Shown: positions 49,362 to 59,149 of the stretch, in pieces
Position numbering within the stretch: the first letter of the stretch is position 1
Layout: every line of letters begins with the position of its first letter
DNA from: Climacium dendroides
Taxonomy: Eukaryota > Streptophyta > Bryopsida > Hypnales > Climaciaceae
Length of the DNA stretch: 64,000 nucleotides
NCBI GenBank assembly: GCA_950106755.1
Contig: CATNNA010000007.1
Coordinates: 1,178,001-1,242,000, forward strand
Reading direction: 5' to 3'
Translations under genes and position numbers: made by a program
Notes under the pieces: model-generated
Seen by the model: only the letters and a program-made list of their open reading frames with translations
Told to the model about the DNA's origin: nothing
Database searches by the model: none

Positions 49362-49831
49362 GATGAATCAGAACCGGATTCCGTACTTGTGAGAAAAAGG
49401 ACAAGAAGCGAATGGAAGGCGGAACGGGAGAAAGATATTCATCAAGCAGAGGGATCGGCTGCATCAAATCTTAGTGATCCGGATTTCTCGGATCCGGAGA
49501 ACCAACCAATTTCTGCACCAAGGGTTTTAAACAAGAATCCAAGACCGGTACACACACCTTAAGCTTCCGAGTACAGATCTGAACCGGAAGGGGAAGAGCC
49601 GCGGTTCAACGAGGAGGACACCATGACCCGGTTAAGGTACAAACGTTTTAAGGGAGACGGAAGCCAAGATGTAGATGAATGGGTGTGCGAGTTTGAGTCA
49701 ACCGCACTCGCAAATCAAGAAAATGAGGTAGCCCAAAGAAGGATTTTCCAAGGACTGCTAAAAGGAGAAGCCCTTAGATGGTACCAAGATGTTCCGGATC
49801 TAATTCGGAATGACTGGAACCAATTTAAGGG
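49362..49831 (+). pseudogene. Truncated gag gene
   Basis: From ATG 49362 (with a TGA at about codon 9 and a TAA near 49560) the frame reaches a recognisable retrotransposon gag segment: YKRFKGDGSQDVDEWVCEFE, then RRIFQGLLKGEALRWYQ and IRNDWNQFK (49629-49830). It then runs directly into LTR sequence and stops. The capsid C-terminal part, the zinc knuckle and all of pol are absent. Confidence 0.85.
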
Positions 49832-49967
49832 TTAATTGGGTTTATCTCCTTGTTAGGGTTAGCTACTTCATAGGATCTCGTGGGTTCGATCTGTAGGGTC
49901 ATTTTGTTATGCTCTAGAGTGATTTTTGTGAGTATAATAGGGACATTGCTTACTCTGTGCTGCGACA
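49822..49967 (+). repeat. Remnant (last 146 bp) of the 3' LTR
   Basis: Aligns without gaps to 49129-49274 with six mismatches. The junction with gag falls at AATTTAAGGG, a 10-bp sequence present in both gag and the LTR. Confidence 0.93.
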
Positions 49968-49972
49968 ATGTG

Positions 49973-50074
49973 ACTACAACACAACTACTATGGAACTACT
50001 ACAATGTCATTTTTTTCAACTACTTCCGATAGTTGCAAGTTAGCCATTCAGTTAGACAAAGCATTGCAACTCAC
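49973..50074. other. TNPD intron remnant with subterminal-type motifs
   Basis: CAACTACTATGG and AACTACTACAATG units like those of the left subterminal array lie in the TNPD intron, immediately beyond the retroelement's target duplication. Confidence 0.5.
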
Positions 50075-51855
50075 CTTTTAATAAGGCAACTTGAAAAGAA
50101 TACTAGTCTGCTTCACTCCATGCAATTTGGATGGAGCACCTGGAGCACCATCTCTATTCCCTGCTGCTTTCCAAGTCTTGTATTGGTGTGCATATTTCAA
50201 TTGATCTTCTACAGATACAACTTTGGGCCTTCCTCAAGTTTCTAGTCGCCCATCAAAGTGATCTTTCATGTGCTCTGATCGGTACGGATGACTAATAGGC
50301 AACCATCTACAAGTCCCACAATAAATTTCTTTAGATAGCTTTATAGAGTGCTCTGCTCCTAAGTCATTACCACACCATGCACAGCCTGTATAGCCTTGGT
50401 GGGCAAACCCTCCAACAGTGCCGTATCCTAGATAGTCATGTATTGTCCACATAAGAACTGCTCTTAGGTTGAAAGAACGAGCACCAACTTCTTGTACTAC
50501 ATCATAGGCTAGCACTCCCTTCTACAGTTCTAGCAACTCATCGACCAAAAGCTCTAGATATACATCAAATACTTCAGCAATTACAGATTGCTTTCCAGGA
50601 ATCAATAAAGCCAACATCATAAAAAAAATTTGGTGCACAACCATGGAGGTAAATTATAATTCAACAATGTTACTGGCCAGGTAGACCAACTTGAGCGGGT
50701 CTGTTTAAAAGGATTCACTCCATTTGCAGCAAGAGCAAAATGAACATTTCTAGAATCTTCTTGAAAATTTGGATCTACATTTTCATGGAAGTGGTGCCAT
50801 GCTTTTGAATTGCATGGATGTTGCACTAGATTGTCTCCTCTTGGACAATTACTTCCATTCTCTGAGTGCCACAGTAGCAATTTTGACAATGCCGGACTGT
50901 GAAACATGCGCTGCAATCTTGGAATGATAGGAAAATGCCTCAATATTTTTACAGGAAACTTCTTCCTGATCTCATCCCTATACCTCGGAAGATTACACTT
51001 CAGACAATTTGTAGCAGTTTCAAGTTCTCCTCTGAACAATACACACCCTTTTTCACATACATGGATGTTATTGTAAGACAACCCTAATTTCTTGGTTAGG
51101 CTTCAAGCTGCATAGAAGTTTTTGGTCAATGTATTGCCTTGCGATAGAATGTGTCCTTGCAAAAGAGTAATAAATAATTCATCAACAAAATTGTTACTCA
51201 CCCCATGGACAGTGCACACATTCATGAGAAGAATGGTGGCAGCCAACTTGGTTCACTGAGCACCTTCATACAATTCATGTAGAGCATCCTCAAAAATTTG
51301 AGAGTCAAAATTATTTAAACCTTCATGCTCCAATCGCTCATTCGTATCACCAACTGGTTCTTCTTGTGGCATAGTATTATTGACCTCTACTTCAGCATCC
51401 ATACTTGGTTTAGAGCTACAGTTGTCGTTGACATCATCTGCTATTGTAAAGGCTTCAACTATTGTGTCATGTAGTCTTTCTTCAATGGCCTCTGGGTCTT
51501 CGAAGTCTTGGAACAAATTGTCAAGCATGTTCCTAGTGTCCACTTCATTATCTATTTGCACTTCTTGACCTCCTTCTGACCTCCAGAAATCAGCCTCCCA
51601 TTCGTCATCTGATGCCTCCCTATTTCCAGGTCCTCGCCACACTCGAAATTTTGAATCCCTTCCATTTTCAATTAGATGATCCCTCATTGTAGAAGCAAGC
51701 CACTTCCTGCCACCTTTACATTTACAACATGGACAGATCATTCTTTTCAAATTCAAAAATCGAGCTCGGCGATACTCTCTCATCCAAAGTCTATCATCAC
51801 GTTGTTGCTTCCGTCGCTCCTCTGCAACTCGAACCTCGTCATTTTCTCTATCCAT

Positions 51856-53654
51856 CCCACCTTGAACAACTTTGAATCTGACCAAGGGACTATGGTTGCC
51901 TTCAGAATGTAGTTGTATTGAAATAACAGTAGAAGACAAGTAACTAAACTAGTCTTTACTTTGTAAACCCTAAACCGCCTAAAATACAATAAAAATATAC
52001 CCAAGCCAAGCACGTTGAATACCTTGGTTAAAAGCAAAAGTATACTTTAGGAGCAATAAGTCCTATTCTACCGTTTTCATACATTGTCATTGAAGTTGAG
52101 ACATCGCTAGGGGTTGGCCAAAGATGTCGTCCGAGACATAGAGCAAAACGCAACTAAAAGGGTTGTTTTGAAAACAAACCATGAATTTACTTTGTGATGG
52201 AGGGAAAAGTAGTCGTTGTCCTCATAGATAGGGTACGTAGAGGTTTTTCATCTGTAGATGTTCATATTTACAAGTAGTGTTTTCGATGAAAATCTAATCT
52301 ATTGACTAAACTCTGTTGGTTAGCAACGGCAAGTCAGCTCTTCAAATGCGTATTGGCTGGACTTCAATTAGCAAGTTGACTGTCTATGGCGACAACTGTT
52401 TTGATGAAAATGGGATTGTCTGCAATCTCTCTTTGAAAGTTGATCACCAGTGTTATTGGAATTTGCTGTTCTTATCAGTTTCAGCCGAAACGCCCAAAGT
52501 TCGTATGACTGCACACTACTGAAGTGGGACTCTTTCGTGTAATTTTTGGACATATTGGTCACGCGTAGAAACCCTAATTGGGCGAATTTCCAATCTAAAA
52601 AATCGATCTCAACTATTGCGACACATTCGATTCTCTCAGGTTGCAAATACTTTCATTTGACTTCACGGTAGTGATTCTGCTGTTGAGTTTAGAACATTTA
52701 TATATAGGAACTGAGTTTTTTGGTCGCACTTACAAACCCTAATTGTACAAATTTCCAATTGAATTTCCCATCTCAACTCTCATAACGTATCGGTAATGCT
52801 CACAAACACGATCTAAATTATAATGTTGTCACTGATGTTCCCCAAGCTAATCTGACTTGTTTCCACGCGGTCCTAGAATACATACCTGGGTTTTGGGGCA
52901 AGCTTGGCAACCGTAATTTTGCAAATTCACCCTCTTGATCCCGCCTAACTTTATAAAGCAGATTATAATCCCATTACTTATCTCTTCTTACTCTGTTTCC
53001 TCTTGGTTAGCTGTGCAGAAGATTGTTGAGATGTTGTCTGTCGACTCAATTTGAGAGTCTTCTCCGAGTTTGTGTGGTACGGGATGGTTCCATTCGTGCA
53101 TGTGTGGTGGTCTCCGCTAAATTTATCGTCGGTTCTTTTAGCACTCAAGTTATGGCGATTTTGCTCGGGTTCTGGAAGGTCAAGCTGCCTGTCGCGGAGT
53201 CCTTCTCCGTAAGTGTTTTTCTGTTTGTAAAGGATGTTCTATAGTAACGGCCTTTAATCTACAATTGAATGTTCGTACAGTAGCAACGTGTCATCCATAT
53301 CGTATCGTCCTATTTTTTGCCTTCTATTTCTTCATACAATCTCAACAATTTTCAGTAGCAAATCATCAGGTAGTCCTTTTTCTAGTTTGGGAAGCTTCTT
53401 TGCGAGGTCCTTTGGATATTCTTGATGGCGTTGTAAACCCCACTAGGTATTTGAGTCAATTCAACATATACTTTATTTTGTGAAGGGGAGTAGATTTTTG
53501 CACGGTGTGTTTCATCCAAACAGTGCCTTAAAATTTCGTAAAACATGATGACTTTCAATTGTAGTTGAAATCCTCCTCTTCCGAAAATGGCAGTGCACAA
53601 CAATTATGTAAAGATCGTTCTTATTAAGTGATAAATGACAGTTCAATTGCATCT
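51856..53654. other. Region between TNPD and the captured kinase fragment; origin unknown
   Basis: The first part should contain the TNPD 5' leader and promoter. Plus-strand frames at 52316-52522 and 53023-53244 have host-gene-like composition but no recognised motif. They may be further captured fragments or 5' sequence of the kinase gene. Confidence 0.3.
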
Positions 53655-54773
53655 AACTCGTTATACCTTTTCGGAAGAAGATGCGAAGATTGTTGTCCAA
53701 CAGATTTTGAATATCGTTGCCTTTTGCCATCTGCAAGGTGTTGTGCACCGCGATCTGAAGCCCGAGGTGTGTATCCCTGAACCCTATCCGAGTCCTTTGT
53801 CCCACCTAGTTTGGTTTTGTCCTCAAGAAGTATCTCTGAGCAATTCGTCCATTTGACCTCTGTTGTCCTCGTGATGAACTTGTTTGCAACCTTTGCACTT
53901 TGAATTTTGAGTGTTCAGAAACAGGTGCGCTGAATTTGATCTGTTCTTCGCGTATGATCGACATCATCGTGTATCTGACGGTGTTCTGGTGTTGTGTGTC
54001 TGCAGAATTTTCTTTTCACCACCAAAGATGAGCATGCTCAGCTTGAAGCCATTGATTTTGGCCTGTCAGATTTTATCAAGCCAGGTGAATCTTCGTAGTC
54101 TTGGCTACATCCTTTGTGGTTTATGATCTGTCAGTCAAGAGTTCGATGGACCAAGTAATGTGGTGAAGTAACGGGTTATTCCAGTGATCCTCCTTTTTGG
54201 AGGCTTGCATTTCCGATTAAAACTGGGCGTAGAGTATAGTTGGAGTGTAGTGGAACACATGCATCTGGCCTTCTGTTTTGGAGGGAGCCCGTTGCCACTG
54301 GTGCTTAATCTTATGTTTTGGGGAATGTATCTGGTGCCTCGGGTATTCGATTTTGAGATATTGGTGCGTTACAGCTGTTGAGTCGGACTTGAGGGTCCCC
54401 TTTCCGAAGGTGGTCATGGACTTGCGGGTTGTTGTCTGGTGCTGGACTTACGGGTTTTGTTTTTTCCGGATTGCAGATGAGAGATTGAACGACATTATCG
54501 GCAGTGCGTACTATGTAGCGCCGGAGGTGCTGCATAGGTCGTACTCCATGGAAGCTGATGTGTGGAGCATTGGAGTGATCACTTACATTTTTTTATGTGG
54601 TAGCCTTCCGTTTTGGGCGCAGACCGAGTCCGGTATCTTTCGGGCCGTGTTGAGGGCTGACCCGAGCTTCGAGGACGCCCCCTGGCTATCCATGTCAGCC
54701 GAGGCGAAGGACTTCGTGAAGTGCCTGCTGAACAAGGATAGTTGAAAACGCATGACTGTTGCCCAAGCGTTAA
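53655..54773 (+). pseudogene. CRK-like: Captured fragment of a CDPK-related kinase (CRK): catalytic exons
   Basis: Three exons with good splice sites: about 53655-53766, 54006-54084 and 54477-54773. They encode [29 protein letters not shown] (catalytic loop), AIDFGLSDF (DFG), then [35 protein letters not shown] and [20 protein letters not shown]. This is the plant CRK kinase C-lobe in order. The ATP-binding N-lobe is missing, and a TGA interrupts the end (NKD-S-stop-KRMT, near 54743, where CRKs usually have Arg). Introns are retained, so the fragment was taken up as DNA, not via mRNA. It lies inside the CACTA element, on the TNPA strand. Confidence 0.9.
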
Positions 54774-54948
54774 GTACGTGTTCTCTTTCCGTGCGAGTGG
54801 AGCGACTTCCTCTTGCTTTTGTTGATGAGACTTCGAGCTCCAGAACCTCCTGGAAAGTTCCAATCTTAGTCCTTTCTGATTTCTGACTGCGCGTGTTGTC
54901 TCCGCTCTAATTCTTTGAAGCCTCTAATTTGTTGCGTTTATCGAGCAG

Positions 54949-56276
54949 TTGTGCGTGCATGTGTTCCCAAAATGATACTAGACGACGTTTTTGAATAGAA
55001 GAATGATGTTGCTAAAGCTGTTTCGGAAGAGTTAGAGAAAGTAAGGCGCTCTCACTCTGTATTGTTAATCCCTGTTGTGCTGTGGAATCTCTACGATTTG
55101 TACACTTGAAACTGTCCAAGTAAGAATCTAAGCGTGGTTACTAAGTGCTGCTCTTATGCTCTAAATGTGTACATTTCAAACAAGAATCTGTAAGGGCTAC
55201 TTTTGTTTAGGGTTCGCAATTAGTTATGATTTCCTTACCCAAAACATGATATCTAAGGCTCTAGCTACATTTATATGCATGTAAGTTTTGAGTTCTCTTG
55301 AACGGATTTGAAAACGAAATGCTTGACCAAAATCTTCCAGGTGCCTAAGTAGTGGATTTTAATTGAATTTGTCAGGTGATGGGAGCTTGTGGATACAGCA
55401 TCGAGCAAACTCTGATTGTCGATATTGAGCCAGATCCGACTGTTCGCCGAGCTATGAATGAAATCAATGCGGGTCAGTTCACCTACGCTTCTTCCCTCAA
55501 TCTTTGCTGAATATTTAATGCTGATCTAATGCAAAGTCCTCAGGTTTCACCTTAGAACTATAAACTAGCCCTTAATCGAAGAAGAACACGCACTGTCTCG
55601 GGGTCCTTAATCTATATATTTTAGAAGATTTATTCACTAGAGGTAACTAATTGTGGCATTTACCTAATTGCAACACCCTAAAACCTTGCTTTAAAAGTTG
55701 TACAATGAATTTATATGATTTCGAGAATGTACACCACCTTATCATCAAAACTTGTGTCAGTTTTAGGTCATCTACCAAGTAGGTGTTGAACCTTCATAAC
55801 TTTTGCACACAGCATCCAAATGAGGCATATGTTTGAACCTTCATAACTTTTGCATTTAGTATCCAAATAAGACATATTCTTCCATTGTGTTGTGTGGAAC
55901 AGCGCAAAGGATGAGAATGGCAGCACTGGACAAAGCAGAGGCAGAAAAGATTCTGCAGGTGAAGAGAGCGGAAGGAGAGGCAGAGGCTAAGTTTCTGTCG
56001 GGACATGGAATCGCCAGGCAGCGCCAAGCCATTACAGAAGGGCTCTGTGAGAGTGTCCTCCTGTTTTCCAACAATGTTCCAGGAACGACTTCCAAGGATG
56101 TCATGGACCTCGTTTTGATTACGCAGTACTTCGACACCATGAAGGAAATCGGTGCTAGCTCCAAGAACACCACTGTGTTCCTTCCTCATGGACCAGGGCA
56201 TGTTGGCGATATTATTCAGCAGATTCGTAATGGCATGATGCAAGGCAATGCTAGTGCCCATGTTACTGATACTTGA
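54949..56276 (+). pseudogene. HIR-like: Captured fragment of a hypersensitive-induced-reaction (HIR, SPFH-family) gene
   Basis: Exons at 54949-55040, 55376-55472 and 55903-56276 join in phase and end at TGA 56274-56276. They encode RACVPKMILDDVFE-stop-KNDVAKAV, then [20 protein letters not shown], then [52 protein letters not shown] and [10 protein letters not shown]. This is the C-terminal half of plant HIR proteins, membrane-microdomain SPFH proteins linked to defence. The TAG at about 55003 replaces the Gln of the family motif DDVFEQK. The N-terminal half with the membrane anchor is missing. Introns are kept. The fragment lies between two pieces of the captured CRK gene. Confidence 0.9.
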
Positions 56277-57056
56277 GGTTGCAGGTGTTGTTGATACTCT
56301 TTTGTGATGGCATCTATTTAGTTTTTCACTTAGCCGCTTTTAGGGAGTTCTGATATTGTAAATATCTGAATTGTAAACGTATGTTCTGTTTTTTTTGTTT
56401 TTTTTGTGTATCGGGTGAAAGTGAACCAATCAGACTAGTGTAGGGAATAAAAGACGTGCGCTATTTGCTTGATTTCTCTCGGTTTGCAAATGTACTCATT
56501 GGTCGTTGCTGGATCATTGGATTGAAGTGGTTTTATAGCAAGAACAAGAATGGAATTTCATACTTCAACCCCTAAATTCGTAACAGTTCAAGACAAATCT
56601 TAGGTAGGACTTCTGCAACGTCAAGATCATCCTTCGATTCGAAGCAACAACATAAAGATCCCTCTGGATATCATTGTGTACAGACTCGTGAGAGCTTATC
56701 TTCGTGCCACATCCATGAGACGGGCTGCCTTGAAGGTGAATGGCGGGATTGCTCTCTTTCTCGCTTTCCTTGATTGGTGAACTGGTTACAGATGTTCCTG
56801 CATTTTTCCAAGTTGACAATGATGACAGCTAGGCGACATGTAGTTTTGAGGTGCTTTTGTTTGTACGAGATGTCTGTTTTCAGGATTCCTTTCTTTGGTC
56901 TTGCTGGTGATGAATTTTTTTTCTTCAGTTGAAAATGGTCTTGATGATAGTATTTGTCAGAATCCTCTTCCAGTTACTGAGGTGTGGCCAAGTGAATTTC
57001 TTTTCTTTGATGATTCATGAGTATCTGAGATCTGTGAACTGGTTGTTTTTGCTTAG
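56277..57056. other. Spacer between captured fragments
   Basis: 56277 to about 56480 probably is the 3' untranslated region of the captured HIR gene. The remainder may be CRK intron sequence; no exon could be recognised before 57057. Confidence 0.35.
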
Positions 57057-57119
57057 GCTTTGTTGAAGAATGCGACCGAGGCCATGAAGGAAGCTCGGGT
57101 GTTCGAGATATTGTCCTCG
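57057..57119 (+). pseudogene. CRK-like: Captured CRK exon (C-terminal EF-hand-like region)
   Basis: After a GCTTAG acceptor and before GTACG, 21 codons read ALLKNATEAMKEARVFEILS plus one Ser. This matches the conserved segment of plant CRKs (LMKNATDAMKESR type) in the degenerate EF-hand region. It belongs downstream of the kinase exons at 53655-54773. The exons that should lie in between are absent and the HIR fragment is there instead. Confidence 0.75.
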
Positions 57120-57934
57120 GTACGTTTTTTGAAGCCTTAGTTTTTGCTTCCAAGTCTTCTGTGTGTCCTGAACTTTGGTGATTGATCCAGATCCTTTCCA
57201 CCGTTTCTGGTCTCCAAGTATGGGCCAGCCTATCGTCACGAATTTGTGTCCTCCTGAATCCTTTGAAGGTGTCTTGTCATGGGAACCGAATTAGGCCTGG
57301 TTGCTCTTAAGTGAGTCACCCACTTTTCTCGAGGCTGATGTGAAATAAAGTTACTGGCATTGCCCACAACTTATCCGAGTTGTTGGGCCAATATAAGTCG
57401 TGAACTAGAGCATCTCCACTCCAGACTGGGAACCAGCAACTGTTGAGAGGGCCAGAAACTCAAGCCCTGCTCCAGGACGGTGACGGGAGAGCAAGAGGTT
57501 GCAGTTGTCGTAGAGTGGTGGTATTATTGGTGAGTCCTTGCTCTTTATTATTCGCGTTCCGACCACGAGTCGATACTATACGGATCAGTAACTTTGGTTC
57601 ACTTGCATAGGGTGACGAGTGAAGGAAGGATTATGGACTTTGGAATTGTCAAGGTGATCTAGTTAGCTAGCCATTGTGTTTTCACTAAGATTCTAGCTAG
57701 ACAGTGTTTGTGTATTCGCTTAGATCACTTTGCGGCCTAGTGTTATGATTGATTGCTTGCAAGTTTCAGAGCCAGGACTGTCACTGCGGTCCATGCACAT
57801 CTGGCATTCTAGTGAAGTGAGGAGCATTTTGAACATTTTTTGTGCTTGGAGTGCGATAGTAGCTATGTTTCTGTGTCTGGTGATTGAACTCGTGCTAACA
57901 TATTGGACGTCTCTACTGATTCAGAAATTCGAGA
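57120..57934. other. Spacer, probably captured peroxidase 5' flank
   Basis: No exon recognised. The part just before 57935 is likely promoter and leader of the peroxidase gene taken along with its first exon. Confidence 0.35.
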
Positions 57935-58080
57935 ATGGCTCGTTTTGGGGTCACCGTTTGGATACTCGCGTTTGTTCTCGCCGCGAGTGTTCTGAGCGTG
58001 TCAGCTGGACCGTTGACCGCAACTTACTATCAGAAGACTTGCTCTTCAGCCGAACAGATCATTCGCAAGACCATATGCCA
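57935..58080 (+). pseudogene. Captured 5' fragment of a class III peroxidase
   Basis: ATG 57935 starts a signal peptide (MARFGVTVWILAFVLAASVL, then SVSAG), followed by LTATYYQKTCSSAEQIIRKT. This is the start of a mature secreted plant peroxidase with its first conserved Cys. The match ends about 40 residues into the family, before the distal-histidine FHDCFV region, so no haem pocket exists. The signal peptide and 5' flank could still act as a leader if spliced to other sequence. Confidence 0.8.
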
Positions 58081-59149
58081 ATTGTATGAAAAAAGGGCAA
58101 CATTGCAACTTCTTTGATTCGGTTCGGTGAGGAACTGAACTTGCTCCTGAATCTGCTCCTGTCCTTGAACCGACTCCTGAACCGGTTCCTGAGGCTACTC
58201 CTGCCCCGTGACATCCCACTCACCTGTGGACTTCGTAGTGCCATGTGTCGATATGTGGACCCTAGTAGTGTCACGTGTCAATGAAACGAGTCCCACTTTC
58301 ATTCATCCTACGATGAGATGACATGTGTGAATGGTGAGGTGAAACATGTGGATTAGGTTTGTTTATCTTCTCCGTCTCTTCATCACTGCTTTGCTTGTTC
58401 TTGTTGCCGCCGTTTTGCTTGTTCTTGCCACGATCGCTTCGCTTGTTCTTGCCGCCACTACCACTTTGTTTTTGAGGTGTTTCTTCCTAAAACCCTAGGA
58501 GGGCGTTCTCTATTTGTTCGTTGATTTTGGTGTAGGAGGGTGTTCTTTGTTCGTTGATTTTGGTGCAAGAGAGTTGGTTGAGTGATCGTGTGTACATAGA
58601 TTCGAAGGAGTACTTGTCGTGGCATTATTGGTGTTTAGTCTGCACCTTTGCTGGGCGTGATGTACATCACTTTCTGATTTGTTTTTTCTCACTTATATGG
58701 TAGAAAGTCAAATTTGTTTCGGTTGAGGTGGAGTTGGTGGACAGTGCCTAGTTTGTATCAGTGCTGGCAACGGAAGATACAGTGCCTAATTTGTATTAGT
58801 GCTGGCAACGGAAGATAGTGACGACAACTACTAGAGCTGTTGTGGTAGCTTTGTTTGTGTCTATTTTTCTTTTGGCTTGAATTGCAATGTATTGTTCATC
58901 CCCCTTCTAGTTAGATTCATTTTGTTATGTAGATCTATCTAGTATGCAAGAAGAAAATGGCTTAACTAACTAGCAAGGTCACTCATTTATTTGTAAAGGC
59001 TGTTTTTAGCTATTCTCATCGTTTCTGGTTATTATGTCAGATTGAAAGGTGATTAGGTTGATGACATTTAAGACATAAATTTATTGTATAATGCATGAAA
59101 TTGATTGGCAAGTGAACAGACAAAAATGGAATTGTGTCGACATGCAGAT
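58081..59149. other. Spacer between the peroxidase fragment and the TNPA-like gene
   Basis: A short Pro/Glu/Thr-repeat-like stretch (58140-58210) and two 45-60 bp direct duplications (around 58740-58815, AGTGCTGGCAACGGAAGATA) are present. The last part is probably TNPA promoter. No gene recognised. Confidence 0.35.

Larger units (their letters stand above)
45849..49967 (+). mobile_element. Internally deleted Ty3/gypsy-type LTR retroelement (copy B)
   Basis: Starts TGTGACAACTC, ends GTGCTGCGACA, and is flanked by a perfect 5-bp duplication ATGTG (45844-45848, 49968-49972). The 5' LTR is 45849-49274 (3,426 bp). A primer-binding site follows at 49285, then a gag fragment (49362-49831), then only the last 146 bp of the 3' LTR (49822-49967). 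Pol is entirely missing. The two LTR ends differ at 6 of 146 positions. It lies in a TNPD intron, in the orientation opposite to TNPD. Confidence 0.92.
43787..51855 (-). pseudogene. TNPD-like CACTA transposase (Transposase_21), split and decayed
   Basis: From ATG 51855 a Cys-rich N-terminal Transpos_assoc-like segment (MICPCCKCKGG...HLIENG) leads into the Transposase_21 region: HVCEKGCVLFRGE near 51050, and AVLMWTIHDYLGYG, CAWCGND and ISHPYR near 50470-50280. This exon ends at 50075 (AAG before GTGAG). The next exon (45594-44696) holds ILDVIHCEMNLAKN, then DUF4218 landmarks SHDYHILMQQLMPLAL and FPPSFFDMMTHLLYHL. The last exon (44516-43787) holds DUF4216 landmarks (VHYVGVLKDILKLDY, SSQATQVFFIDDV). 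Damage: stops near 51253, 51108, 50523, 50232, 50083, 45450, 45403 and 44863, and a frameshift at the T-run near 50620-50630. A retroelement sits in the intron between 50075 and 45594. The enzyme would cut and paste CACTA ends in the nucleus. Confidence 0.9.

Noticed and set aside
53655..56276. Functional host CRK and HIR genes
   Set aside because: Both lack their N-terminal halves, carry nonsense codons, are interleaved with each other, and lie inside the termini of a CACTA element.
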